From Shewanella morhuae (GTDB lineage: Bacteria > Pseudomonadota > Gammaproteobacteria > Enterobacterales > Shewanellaceae), in assembly GCF_900156405.1 (NCBI RefSeq), contig NZ_FTNN01000003.1:310001-374000 (forward strand): a DNA stretch of 64,000 nt, written 5' to 3'. Of this stretch, positions 25,219-33,575 are shown one piece after another; within the stretch, counting starts at the first letter, position 1; each line of letters begins with the position of its first letter. The position numbers were made by a program, and so were the translations under genes. The notes under the pieces are model-generated. The model saw only the letters and a list, made by a program, of their open reading frames with translations. It had not been told where the DNA came from and did no database searches.

Positions 25219-26019
25219 ATGTGCATACTCTTTGTCGCTATTAATGCCCATCCTAAGTACCCCTTAATCATCTGTGCTAACCGCGATGAGTTTCATCATC
25301 GACCCACAGCGCCAGCACACTTCTGGCTACCTGAAGAAAACATACTCGCAGGAAAAGATCTGCAAGCGGGCGGCACTTGGTTTGGTGTAAATAAGCAAGG
25401 GCAAATAGCAGGCGTAACTAATTTGCGAGTGGCGCAAAAGAGTTCTGCTGCGATGCGTACTCGTGGTGAGTTAGTCACGAATACACTTAGTTCTGGCTCA
25501 CTGGTGTGCCCAAATTGGCTTATTGAACATAGCGATAATTATCAGCCATTTAATTTTATTTTTGGCCAAGGAACGGACTTATTTTGTTTTAATAGCATAA
25601 ATAAAAACACCGTAAAACTAGCCAATGGATTTCATGCAATATGTAATGGCACTCTTGATGATATTTGGCCCAAAATGGCCAAAGGACAACAAGCACTAGA
25701 AGCCCTAATTAATCAATCTACTGATATTGATGTGCAAGCGTTGATCCAACTGATGAAAGATGATTCTCAGCCGCAAGATCATGAGTTACCCAATACGGGC
25801 GTGGGGCTTGAATGGGAACGGCGCTTAGCAGCAATTTATATTCAGCATCCCGACTACGGCACGCGCTCCACCAGTATTTTGCTTGAAGATACCCAAGGTA
25901 GAATGCATTTCACCGAGGTGAGATACGATGGCAAAGGCCGACAGCTCGGGCAACAGGATTTCGATATAATCCTGCCATCCGAGCCGCCCGCAACACCAGA
26001 ATGTTTAATTCTTTCTTAA
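25219..26019 (+). CDS. NRDE family protein (TANGO2-like)
   Basis: 266 residues. The invariant N-terminal Cys follows Met (MCILFVAINAHP), then ICANRDEFHHRP carries the Asn-Arg-Asp-Glu motif near residue 21, and GKDLQAGGTWFGV lies near residue 48. The family is widespread and of uncertain function; eukaryotic TANGO2 has been linked to heme and lipid handling. The start is fixed by the conserved MC opening. No Shine-Dalgarno site is present, because a strong hairpin occupies the region immediately upstream. Confidence 0.88.
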   Translation: MCILFVAINAHPKYPLIICANRDEFHHRPTAPAHFWLPEENILAGKDLQAGGTWFGVNKQGQIAGVTNLRVAQKSSAAMRTRGELVTNTLSSGSLVCPNWLIEHSDNYQPFNFIFGQGTDLFCFNSINKNTVKLANGFHAICNGTLDDIWPKMAKGQQALEALINQSTDIDVQALIQLMKDDSQPQDHELPNTGVGLEWERRLAAIYIQHPDYGTRSTSILLEDTQGRMHFTEVRYDGKGRQLGQQDFDIILPSEPPATPECLILS

Positions 26020-26033
26020 TTTTTATCACGTGA

Positions 26034-26486
26034 TTAATCTGAGCTGTGATCCATAGTGATCACCCAATTATCATCTATTTTCTCAACTAGCAGAGTAAAC
26101 ACGCCTGTAGGCGCATCTTTTTGGCGACGTAAATCCCAGCGACCAACCACCATAGCCGCGTAATTACTCAGCATTTTGATTTCTTTTATAGTGAATTTAA
26201 GTTCACCAAGAGCTTCTTTATTAGGATAATTCTTTTTATAGGTGGCGAGAGTTTCATCCCATCCAAAACGAAATTTACCATTAGAAACAAAACGTAATCG
26301 ATCGCTCTTCCAATAACCTTGCATATAAGCATCAAGATCGCCGCGATTCCACGCGTCCTGCTGGCCTTTAAGCATTTGCGTAATTTCATCCGTAGGTACA
26401 GCGCTCACATGACAAGTGACCAACAGCAATAATGTCGCCAATACTCTTGGCCACATACCTTTATTCCACAGTCCATTTTTCAACAC
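26034..26486 (-). CDS. Exported NTF2-like (DUF4440/SnoaL-type) protein
   Basis: 150 residues: signal peptide (about 1-29, LATLLLLVTCHVSA), then a single cone-like NTF2-fold domain: MLKGQQDAWNRGDLDAYMQGY is the typical helix opening, followed by FGWDETLATYKKNYP and GRWDLRRQKDAPTGVFTLLVEK. No catalytic set can be assigned. I chose GTG 26486 because GAGGGGG lies nine bases upstream and the signal peptide then has normal length; GTG 26504 is the longest alternative. Function unknown. Confidence 0.7.
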   Translation of the reverse strand: MLKNGLWNKGMWPRVLATLLLLVTCHVSAVPTDEITQMLKGQQDAWNRGDLDAYMQGYWKSDRLRFVSNGKFRFGWDETLATYKKNYPNKEALGELKFTIKEIKMLSNYAAMVVGRWDLRRQKDAPTGVFTLLVEKIDDNWVITMDHSSD

Positions 26487-26623
26487 AGTATTGTTCCCCC
26501 TCACAATCAGGCTAAACTATACTATAGCGAAATCATCACAGGCTCGCTCGTTAAAGTCAGCAAAAAACCTAAAAAGTAGATGATATAATTCATTTTTTAT
26601 TTAACAGATTTAGAGCGTTACTT

Positions 26624-27247
26624 ATGCAAACAGATACTTGGCTACTTTATTTTATTGCCATTATGTTAATCGGAATATCTCCAGGGCCCATCGCCGTTTT
26701 GTCCATGTCTCATGGCATACATTTTGGCAAAATGCGTAGCCTTGCTACGGCCTTAGGTAGTGTCAGTGCAGCCTTAATATTAATGATGGCTTCTGCCGCG
26801 GGTCTTGGGGCGTTGATTAGCGCCTCTGAGTATGGTTTTACCGTACTTAAATGGGGAGGCGCTGCATATTTAGTTTTTTTAGGTATCAAGTTATTGCTGA
26901 CAAAGAACCAAGGGCAAACGATTGAAATGTGCCATTTACAAGGTAAAGGTACACCTCAACAACTTGCTAAGCAGGCTTTTTTGGTGGGTATTAGTAACCC
27001 GAAAGATTTACTATTTTTTGCGGCTTTATTTCCACAATTTATCGACTTATCAGTACCGCAATTACCACAACTCACCATTTTGGCGCTCACTTGGGTAGTG
27101 GTCGATTTTAGTTTTGTGATGTTCTATTCCTGCATGGCCAACGTGCTTGCTCCCAGTTTAAAAACCAGTAACAAGCTACATTGGTTTGACAGAATCAGCG
27201 GCGGTGTCTTTTTAACGTTAGCCGCAATTCTAGTATCGAGAGATTAA
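26624..27247 (+). CDS. LysE/RhtB family amino acid exporter
   Basis: 207 residues with about six hydrophobic segments. The family signature ISPGPIAVLSMSHGIHFG is near residue 18, GGAAYLVFLGIKLL near 84 and FLVGISNPKDLLFFAALFPQF near 120. Exports amino acids or derivatives across the inner membrane; the substrate cannot be told from sequence. Its stop overlaps that of the convergent MscS-type gene by four bases. Confidence 0.92.
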   Translation: MQTDTWLLYFIAIMLIGISPGPIAVLSMSHGIHFGKMRSLATALGSVSAALILMMASAAGLGALISASEYGFTVLKWGGAAYLVFLGIKLLLTKNQGQTIEMCHLQGKGTPQQLAKQAFLVGISNPKDLLFFAALFPQFIDLSVPQLPQLTILALTWVVVDFSFVMFYSCMANVLAPSLKTSNKLHWFDRISGGVFLTLAAILVSRD

Positions 27248-28509
27248 TCGACCTTAGCCGACTTTAAGCTACGAATGTCATTACCTGTGGGGGCTTGGAA
27301 TGACACTAGACCAAACTCAGGTAATATTGCAAAAATATGATCAAAAATATCCGCTTGTATTGCTTCATAAAAAGCCCAGCGAGTATCGTTGGTAAAAACA
27401 TAAATCTCGATGGGTAATCCCTCTGTGGTCGGCGCTAATTGGCGCACCATTAGGGTCATTTCTTTATGGATTTTATCATGGCGCTGTAAGTATTCTTGCA
27501 AATAAGCGCGGAAGGTGCCGACATTAGTCAAATGACGACCATTCACTTTTATATCCAGATCTGAAATTCTCGCATTAGACTCTTGAATTTCATGAATTTT
27601 GGCAGGGAAATATTCTTTCAAACAATGAACCTTGCTCAGGCGTTCACGCTCTTCCTCAGTTAAAAATGCAATGCTATTGATATCAATATTGATTGCACGC
27701 TTTATTCTACGGCCACCCGATTCTGACATGCCGCGCCAATTACGAAACGCATCCGACACCAGAGCATAAGCAGGGATCATAGTGATAGTTTTGTCCCAGT
27801 TGCGCACTTTGACCGTGGTCAGTGACACTTCTTCTACCGCACCGTCGGCGCCGTATTTGTCCATCTGGATCCAGTCGCCTTTACTTACCATACGGTTAGC
27901 CGCTAACTGAATCCCCGCCACAAAACCTAAAATAGTGTCGCGGAACACTAACATCACAAAACCAGTTGCCACACCTAAGCCGCTGAGGAAATACACCGGC
28001 GATTGATTGGCCAAGATTGAGATAGAAACGATAATCCCAACAAAGAATAAAAATAGTTTAGTTAACTGCACAAAGCTTTTAACGGGTAAACGCCGACTCA
28101 CCAAATTAACATCTGAAATTTCATCAATCGCATCTAAACCAGCATAAATAGCACGGATCATCAGCACTACGATCCAAATGCTTAACAAACGGCTAACCAA
28201 AGTATTTAAAATTTGATACTCAGTGAGTGCAATGGGTACTAAAAGACTTAGTACGATTGCAGGCACCAACATAGCTAACTTTTCGAGCACTTTGTAACGC
28301 ATAAACACATCATCCCACGTTGCTTTAGAACGTAAGATCACCATGTTGACCGCACGCACAACCACGCGCAGAACAATAAAATAAGCTATGCCCGCTATCA
28401 GCATAAAAGCAATAATCATAATGCTGGTTGATATGCCGTCCGAAGGCTGGCTATCAATTCCAAAGCTCGCTAACCATGCCGAAATCTTGAGTTTTATTTC
28501 CTGATCCAC
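27244..28509 (-). CDS. MscS-family mechanosensitive channel (YbdG-like)
   Basis: 421 residues: about five N-terminal membrane helices, the pore helix and beta domain (VFRDTILGFVAGIQLAANRMVSKGDWIQM near residue 195, then DGAVEEVSLTTVKVRNWDKT), and a C-terminal cytoplasmic domain ending in a MscM/YbdG-like region (WAFYEAIQADIFDHIFAILP). Gates under membrane tension and releases solutes on osmotic downshock. The RNWRGM insertion favours the YbdG branch over MscS proper. Confidence 0.9.
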   Translation of the reverse strand: MDQEIKLKISAWLASFGIDSQPSDGISTSIMIIAFMLIAGIAYFIVLRVVVRAVNMVILRSKATWDDVFMRYKVLEKLAMLVPAIVLSLLVPIALTEYQILNTLVSRLLSIWIVVLMIRAIYAGLDAIDEISDVNLVSRRLPVKSFVQLTKLFLFFVGIIVSISILANQSPVYFLSGLGVATGFVMLVFRDTILGFVAGIQLAANRMVSKGDWIQMDKYGADGAVEEVSLTTVKVRNWDKTITMIPAYALVSDAFRNWRGMSESGGRRIKRAINIDINSIAFLTEEERERLSKVHCLKEYFPAKIHEIQESNARISDLDIKVNGRHLTNVGTFRAYLQEYLQRHDKIHKEMTLMVRQLAPTTEGLPIEIYVFTNDTRWAFYEAIQADIFDHIFAILPEFGLVSFQAPTGNDIRSLKSAKVD

Positions 28510-28915
28510 AATTCACTCCAATTTTTAGCCGCTAGCGCAATAAATCCATACAAAGGTAACGATTGAGTTACTCAGAGTTATACCTACTCACTATAAATAC
28601 AGTTTATTTACAATTACTTATTCTTAAATAGATATTAGCATTTTGAACATACCGAACACAAAAGCCAATGAACATCTTTACGCCGATACTAAGGCACAAT
28701 ACCGTCTGTGATTCATTGATTAGCTTGGGTTTATGGCCACATAAATACTCGCCACTTAATACATCGAATATGCCTGTCAGAGGTAATGAGTTACATCTGT
28801 CATCAAACTTAGCAGATCATAAAACAGTTAAGGCTAGGCGAGAACACTCACGCCTAGCCTTAACAACCATATCGAATGGGTGATATAGAGTTAGTTAAGC
28901 GAGTACGCCGCATGA
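28510..28915. other. Intergenic region between MscS-type gene and DUF1090 gene
   Basis: Contains the terminator of the DUF1090 gene at its right end. A 71-codon open frame (28668-28883) overlaps the terminator hairpin and has no recognisable features, so I do not call it. Confidence 0.4.
28820..28864 (-). terminator. Terminator after the DUF1090 gene
   Basis: GTTAAGGCTAGGCG (28827-28840) pairs perfectly over 14 bp with CGCCTAGCCTTAAC (28851-28864); on the minus strand it is followed by TGTTTTA. Confidence 0.8.
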
Positions 28916-29308
28916 TTAATGGGCTAACTCAGCTCGAGCTTGAGCCAGCTCCGCCTCAGCCTGTGCCACTTTCTCACGTTTCTTAGTGATTTTTTCCATA
29001 GATTTACCTTCAGCGATAGCTTCAGCCAACTCATCTTGGCGCTCAGTTAACTTTTCTTCTAATTTCTCAACTTTAGCTAGTCGCTCAGCGTATAGACTGT
29101 CGTTGTCACAGTGGGCAGAGACTTCGCTATAGGCCTTTTCAAGCCCAGCAACTCTATGCTTATTACCCGCCGCTTTCGCCTGCGCAAGCTGTGCGCTAAT
29201 GGCGTCTAACTTTGCCGCGCAACCGGTTTTAGGTGCATCAGCAGCCCAGCTTGTTGTGCTAAGAACTAAACCAATGACCAAGCTATAAATTCCGTACTTC
29301 ATTTGCAT
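28916..29308 (-). CDS. DUF1090 family exported coiled-coil protein (YqjC-like)
   Basis: 130 residues: signal peptide (to about residue 23, TSWA-ADAPK), then GCAAKLDAISAQLAQAK and an almost entirely helical, Ala/Glu/Lys-rich coiled coil to the end. Two Cys (in GCAAK and AHCDN) could form a periplasmic disulfide. This matches YqjC/DUF1090, a periplasmic protein of unknown function. The start is well supported by GAGGAG upstream. Confidence 0.88.
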   Translation of the reverse strand: MQMKYGIYSLVIGLVLSTTSWAADAPKTGCAAKLDAISAQLAQAKAAGNKHRVAGLEKAYSEVSAHCDNDSLYAERLAKVEKLEEKLTERQDELAEAIAEGKSMEKITKKREKVAQAEAELAQARAELAH

Positions 29309-29552
29309 ACTATTATCTCCTCACGTTCTTTATTGATAATGCTGCTATGTGACTGTGCTATGTGATGGTGTCATGCCACTGCGCTATCAATATAGTGACA
29401 CAATCTGTTAGTTCAATCTGTGTTAGCGTTAGAATCTTCTCTTTAAAGCTGATTTTTAGTTAAAACAACACTTAGGCAGTGATTAACATGCGCTAAATTG
29501 TTTAGGTTAAGGCAGAATATTGACTTAGACAGATACTGGAGCCCAAAAATCA

Positions 29553-30182
29553 ATGCAAACCTCATTACGCCTTAGCGCACTTAGCTCATTATTGTGGCTA
29601 TCATCATCGGTTATGGCCGCCGACGTAGCCAATATCACCCTCGAAAACGGTGCCCAAGTCAGACTTAAAGACGACTTTACTTGGGAATATGTGCTTACGC
29701 AGACCCAAGTGGCACCCAATGTTTTAGCCACTGACGCCGTTATTGACAGCTCCAGCAGTGTTACCAGCCTTCCGAGTACTGCCGAAGCAAGTCAGGCTAT
29801 TGCAGCGCCCGTCACCACACTAACAGCCACAGCCATTGCCCAGCCAGAATTATTAGGCTCAACCGCTAAAGACGGCATTAAAGTCAGCTTTACAACAGCA
29901 CAATGGAAAGAGAATAAACTCGGACTTAGCTTTGAGCTGGCGAGTACGAGTAATAAACATGTCACATTAGTGGAAGTTGAAGCCAGCTTTTTTGCCGATA
30001 ATGGCACGTTACTCAAGACTGAAAAACTGGCAGTGTGGGAAGCGATATTCCGCATGCCTGAAACCTATTTACGCAAAGGCGAGCAGCGTAACAGCAGCGT
30101 GATTTGGGTCGAAGGTATAGATAAAGCACAATGGCAAAAGCAGTTAATCAACCTCAAGATCACTGAGATCAACTCTCGCTAA
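29553..30182 (+). CDS. DUF3157-like exported protein
   Basis: 209 residues. Signal peptide to about residue 22 (SSVMA-ADVA), then ITLENGAQVRLKDDFTWEYV, the typical DUF3157 opening, a Ser/Thr/Ala-rich linker (60-95), and a beta-rich C-terminal domain (LGLSFELASTSNKHVTLVEV, LRKGEQRNSSVIWVEG). Probably periplasmic. Function unknown; family call by recall only. Confidence 0.7.
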   Translation: MQTSLRLSALSSLLWLSSSVMAADVANITLENGAQVRLKDDFTWEYVLTQTQVAPNVLATDAVIDSSSSVTSLPSTAEASQAIAAPVTTLTATAIAQPELLGSTAKDGIKVSFTTAQWKENKLGLSFELASTSNKHVTLVEVEASFFADNGTLLKTEKLAVWEAIFRMPETYLRKGEQRNSSVIWVEGIDKAQWQKQLINLKITEINSR

Positions 30183-30363
30183 CTTAGCCGATATAAAGGG
30201 CGGTTAAGTTTTCTATTAAGCAGCAAGACGTCTTATCTGACATTCGGTCCAAAAGGCTATCTTGCTGCTAAACTCTTGGACATTAGCAGTGAGATATTTT
30301 CGCAGCTCATTATCTGATTAAAGCCTTATTGCCGCGTACCAATCTACTGCAATTGGCTATAAC

Positions 30364-30795
30364 TCAATCACGATATGCCAATCTTTGCGCCATAGGGTGT
30401 TTATCATTCAATTGCAGTAAATCCCATAAGTTGCCGTAGAGATCTTTAAACACCGCGACTGTGCCGTAGTCTTGCTCTTGTGGCTCACGCACAAACTCGA
30501 CACCATCGGCGACCATACGGCGGTAATCACGCCAAAAATCATCGGTATTTAAAAATAAGAACACCCGACCACCGGCCTGATTACCAATAAAATCGAATTG
30601 CTCTGGCTTAGAAGCCCGCGCTAACAAAATAGCTGCGCCCTTAGAACCCGGCGGTGCAACCACAACCCAGCGCTTATCTTGCTCGGCTTGATAGCTATCC
30701 TCCACTAATTCGAATTTTAATTTATTCACATAAAAATCAATTGCCTCATCGTAATCTTTTACGACTAACGCAATATGCACCAGTGCTTGTTTCAT
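30364..30795 (-). CDS. VOC family (glyoxalase-like) protein
   Basis: 143 residues, one vicinal-oxygen-chelate fold: HIALVVKDYDEAIDFYVNKL at the start with metal-ligand His near residue 7, VVVAPPGSKGAAILLARA in the middle, and GTVAVFKDLYGNLWDLLQ near the end with the typical D-x-x-G-N-x-x-x-L/E motif. Substrate unknown; such proteins may be lyases, dioxygenases or antibiotic-binding proteins. Monocistronic. Confidence 0.88.
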   Translation of the reverse strand: MKQALVHIALVVKDYDEAIDFYVNKLKFELVEDSYQAEQDKRWVVVAPPGSKGAAILLARASKPEQFDFIGNQAGGRVFLFLNTDDFWRDYRRMVADGVEFVREPQEQDYGTVAVFKDLYGNLWDLLQLNDKHPMAQRLAYRD

Positions 30796-30987
30796 TCTAA
30801 CTCTGCCTCAGCAACTATTGGATAGTAGTGTACCGTCCATTTCTGTACGGATTGCACTTAATTCTCAGAATTGTATTAGGTGATAACCATCTCAGCTGGT
30901 ATCAAGCAGCAATATTGCCGTTACAAGATTAATGTTAAGTCCACAGCACAAAGTGCTCGCCAAATAATCCTTCTGCAATTGCTTAAA

Positions 30988-31022
30988 TAAAAAAGCACAA
31001 ACTCAACGGTTTGTGCTTTTTT
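30988..31022 (-). terminator. Terminator after yedF
   Basis: AAAAAAGCACAAAC (30989-31002) pairs perfectly with GTTTGTGCTTTTTT (31009-31022). On the minus strand this closes the yedE-yedF unit. Confidence 0.9.
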
Positions 31023-31041
31023 GATTCAATACTCGTTAGCC

Positions 31042-31275
31042 TCAACGCTGAATTAAATAGCGAATCGTTGGGCCATTTTGCTCAATTTCTAGCACGGTAT
31101 AACCATGATTTTTAGCATCGAGAGGAATATTATTAATCGATTGTGGACAATCACTAATGACCTCTAAAATTTCACCTTTTTTTAATTTAGGCATTGCCTC
31201 TAAGGTCGCGACTGCCGGATATGGACAAGGTTCGCCGACCATATCAAGTTGATAATCTGGAATATATTGTGTCAT
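31042..31275 (-). CDS. yedF: TusA-like sulfurtransferase YedF
   Basis: 77 residues of the TusA/SirA fold with the active Cys in GEPCPYPAV (CPxP, Cys about residue 18). YedF is usually co-encoded with the YedE membrane protein and associated with selenium or sulfur trafficking. Its ATG overlaps the yedE stop by one base (TAATG), so translation is coupled. Placement next to fdhD, selC, selB and selA supports a role in selenium supply, but this is inference. Confidence 0.93.
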   Translation of the reverse strand: MTQYIPDYQLDMVGEPCPYPAVATLEAMPKLKKGEILEVISDCPQSINNIPLDAKNHGYTVLEIEQNGPTIRYLIQR

Positions 31276-32489
31276 TACACGGCCTCCGCAAGCAGTTGTT
31301 CATCACGCTTCGCTTTACGGGCAAAGAAACGTTTTTCCCACAGTAACATTGAACCAAAAGACAGCGCGAGCAGTGCATAAGTCACTAATAAACCGCCCTC
31401 ATTACCTAGGCTAGTGAGCAGATTCACTTTGTCCCAATTAGTCGCTAATGGTTGGGCGATATCATCCCAATAATAAGCCAGCAAAGTCGAACCTAATACG
31501 TTACCTAAACCGACCCACCAGAAATGCACTTGCCCCTCAACCGCGCGGTACATCCAACCCGTTTCACAGCCGCCCGCCAACACAATACCAAAACCAAATA
31601 GTAAGCCACCGATCACCGCATTAGGGCCCGCCCACATAATTTTTGGCGACACACCTAATTGCACATAGCTGTAAATACCAATAGCACTGACGGCCATACC
31701 CAAAATAATCGCCTTCGCCATGTGGGTTCGGCCCGTGATCCACATATCGCGAAAAGCCGAGGTAAAACAGATTTGAGCTCGCTCGATAAGTAGCCCAAAA
31801 CCGACACCAAATAGCATCGCCATACCCAATTTTGGCGCATCGAACATAGTCAATAAACCCCAGCCGACAATACCGACAAACACCAACATTCCGATACGAA
31901 AACGCCGTCTAGCCTGATTTTCATCCTGCTTGATTGAGGTGGCTTTAGTGACTTTTTTTAATGTGACCGGAATGCGGAACATCGGCAATAAGGTAAATCT
32001 TGCGCCGAAATAGGAGCCCGCTGCCGTTGCTAAGGCAAAAAACCAAGCATGCAAAGAGAACTGAGGAATACCGGTGAAAAAAGCAGCTAAGTTACATCCC
32101 ATCGCCAAGCGAGCACCAAAACCGGCAATAATGCCGCCAATCAGCGCCTGTGCAATCCGAATACGACTCTGCGGCATACGCAGTTTGACGTTATTAGCCC
32201 AAAGCGCAGCGGCAATACAACCACCAAACATACCAATAATCATCATGCCATCGACGCGATCTAAGGGAGAACCCTCTAAACCGATCACTTTAAAATACCC
32301 CCAAGATTCAGGGTTTGCGCCTAAAAACTGCAGCAAATGCCCACCCCAACGAGTGAACTCCCCCGTTACGGCCCAGAAGGTACCTGTTAAACCAAAATAG
32401 TAAGTAGAAAGGATACCCGCAGCGATCACCGCAGGCATTGGTGCCCAAAATCGTATTAAATAGGCTTGCTTAAATTGTTGCCATGTCAT
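31275..32489 (-). CDS. yedE: YedE/YeeE-type selenium or sulfur transport membrane protein
   Basis: 404 residues, about ten to twelve helices. Two repeated blocks with Gly/Cys-rich helix motifs are seen: GFGARLAMGCNLAAFFTGIP near residue 120 and GFGIVLAGGCETGWMYRAVE near residue 298, plus LIERAQICFTSAFRDMW near 233. These conserved Cys are typical of YeeE/YedE (TsuA-like) transporters. It is paired with yedF and sits beside the selenoprotein genes, matching the YedE/FdhT subgroup linked with selenium metabolism. Separated from fdhD by a terminator. Confidence 0.9.
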   Translation of the reverse strand: MTWQQFKQAYLIRFWAPMPAVIAAGILSTYYFGLTGTFWAVTGEFTRWGGHLLQFLGANPESWGYFKVIGLEGSPLDRVDGMMIIGMFGGCIAAALWANNVKLRMPQSRIRIAQALIGGIIAGFGARLAMGCNLAAFFTGIPQFSLHAWFFALATAAGSYFGARFTLLPMFRIPVTLKKVTKATSIKQDENQARRRFRIGMLVFVGIVGWGLLTMFDAPKLGMAMLFGVGFGLLIERAQICFTSAFRDMWITGRTHMAKAIILGMAVSAIGIYSYVQLGVSPKIMWAGPNAVIGGLLFGFGIVLAGGCETGWMYRAVEGQVHFWWVGLGNVLGSTLLAYYWDDIAQPLATNWDKVNLLTSLGNEGGLLVTYALLALSFGSMLLWEKRFFARKAKRDEQLLAEAV

Positions 32490-32513
32490 GTCATTATCCT
32501 AATGAACGAGACT

Positions 32514-32540
32514 GTAAAAAAATAAGCGCAATGCGCTTAT
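32514..32540 (-). terminator. Terminator after fdhD
   Basis: ATAAGCGC (32522-32529) pairs with GCGCTTAT (32533-32540); a run of A upstream gives seven U on the minus-strand RNA. Confidence 0.85.
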
Positions 32541-32610
32541 AACCGTTATGCCACTGCTGCACTCAAACCCAATACACGATTGATATTTCAGTGTGACAGT
32601 CGCTTCACGC

Positions 32611-33447
32611 TTAAATGGCTTTGGCTAAACGGGCAGTATTTTGTCCCAGCAGTCGATAACCGTGGGTATAAAGCGTTGCCCTGCCATTGCGACAAAAACC
32701 GATGAGCGTGATGTTGCTTTTCTCTGCTAATTCCAACGCCAGTGAGGTCACGGCGGACATAGCAAACAGAATTTGGATATTGGCGCTTGCCGCTTTCTGA
32801 ACCATTTCAAAACTGGCTCGGCTCGTCAGCAGTACGGCGACAGGCCGTTCAGCTTGGCGCAGCGAAAAAGCACCAATTAATTTATCAAGTGCGATATGGC
32901 GGCCAATATCTTCATAAGCCGCAGTAACTTGTCCTTCAAGGTTTAGTCCCATCGCAGCATGAGTTGCTCCGGTGAGCTTGAAGTGATGTTGATTACTTTT
33001 AATGTGTTCAAGTGCGTTCTGCAGATGTTGAATATCAAACCGAATATCGGAGTCGACGCGCATAACGGGTTTTACCGCTTCTTCAAGTTGCGCTACGCCA
33101 CATAAACCGCAGCCCGTACGACCCGCCATATTGCGTCTTTGTTGCTTTAGCTCCATGAAACAGCGCTGCGTAATCTCAACTTGAATGAGTATGCCTTCAG
33201 GCGTGAACTCTAATTCAACGCCCTTAATCTCATTAATATGCGAAACGATACGCTCAGACAGCGTAAAACCGACGGCAAATTCTTCTAAATTTTCGGGGCT
33301 GGCCAACATAACAGTATGTGAAATGCCGTTATAAACCAGTGCAACCCGTACTTCATTCGCTAAATAGTCAGTTAATTCTGACGCTTGTCCGTGCTCTAAA
33401 AGGGTCACTTTTTTTTCAGTAACCACAGCATGTGAATGGTATTCCAT
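32611..33447 (-). CDS. fdhD: Formate dehydrogenase accessory sulfurtransferase FdhD
   Basis: Transfers sulfur from IscS to the molybdenum cofactor of formate dehydrogenase, needed for activity. 278 residues. The catalytic pair lies in GRTGCGLCGV (C113 and C116). Other landmarks are NLEEFAVGFTLSERIV near residue 52 and YEDIGRHIALDKLIGA near 185. ATG 33447 follows GAGGGG. It is divergent from selC, with the two promoters sharing about 140 bases, and its client enzyme is encoded at 39.5-42.6 kb. Confidence 0.96.
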   Translation of the reverse strand: MEYHSHAVVTEKKVTLLEHGQASELTDYLANEVRVALVYNGISHTVMLASPENLEEFAVGFTLSERIVSHINEIKGVELEFTPEGILIQVEITQRCFMELKQQRRNMAGRTGCGLCGVAQLEEAVKPVMRVDSDIRFDIQHLQNALEHIKSNQHHFKLTGATHAAMGLNLEGQVTAAYEDIGRHIALDKLIGAFSLRQAERPVAVLLTSRASFEMVQKAASANIQILFAMSAVTSLALELAEKSNITLIGFCRNGRATLYTHGYRLLGQNTARLAKAI

Positions 33448-33544
33448 AGCGCCCCTCTTAACCTGTTAAAAACAAGTAAAAACAATTAGTTTGATGATAA
33501 TTTAAGACTTACATCACAAAGTGATTAACTAAATAAAAATCGAG

Positions 33545-33573
33545 TTGAATCATCTCGAAGCTTTTTCTATTAT
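33545..33573 (+). promoter_or_regulatory. Probable sigma70 promoter of selC
   Basis: TTGAAT (33545-33550) and TATTAT (33568-33573) are separated by exactly 17 bases, and the mature tRNA begins 15 bases downstream. Confidence 0.65.
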
Positions 33574-33575
33574 CC

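Noticed and set aside
28668..28883. 71-residue open frame
   Set aside because: It runs through a terminator hairpin and has no ribosome site or recognisable domain.
30219..30269. Inverted repeat AGCAGCAAGA/TCTTGCTGCT as a terminator
   Set aside because: The spacer is 31 bases and no T run follows, so it is not a convincing terminator.
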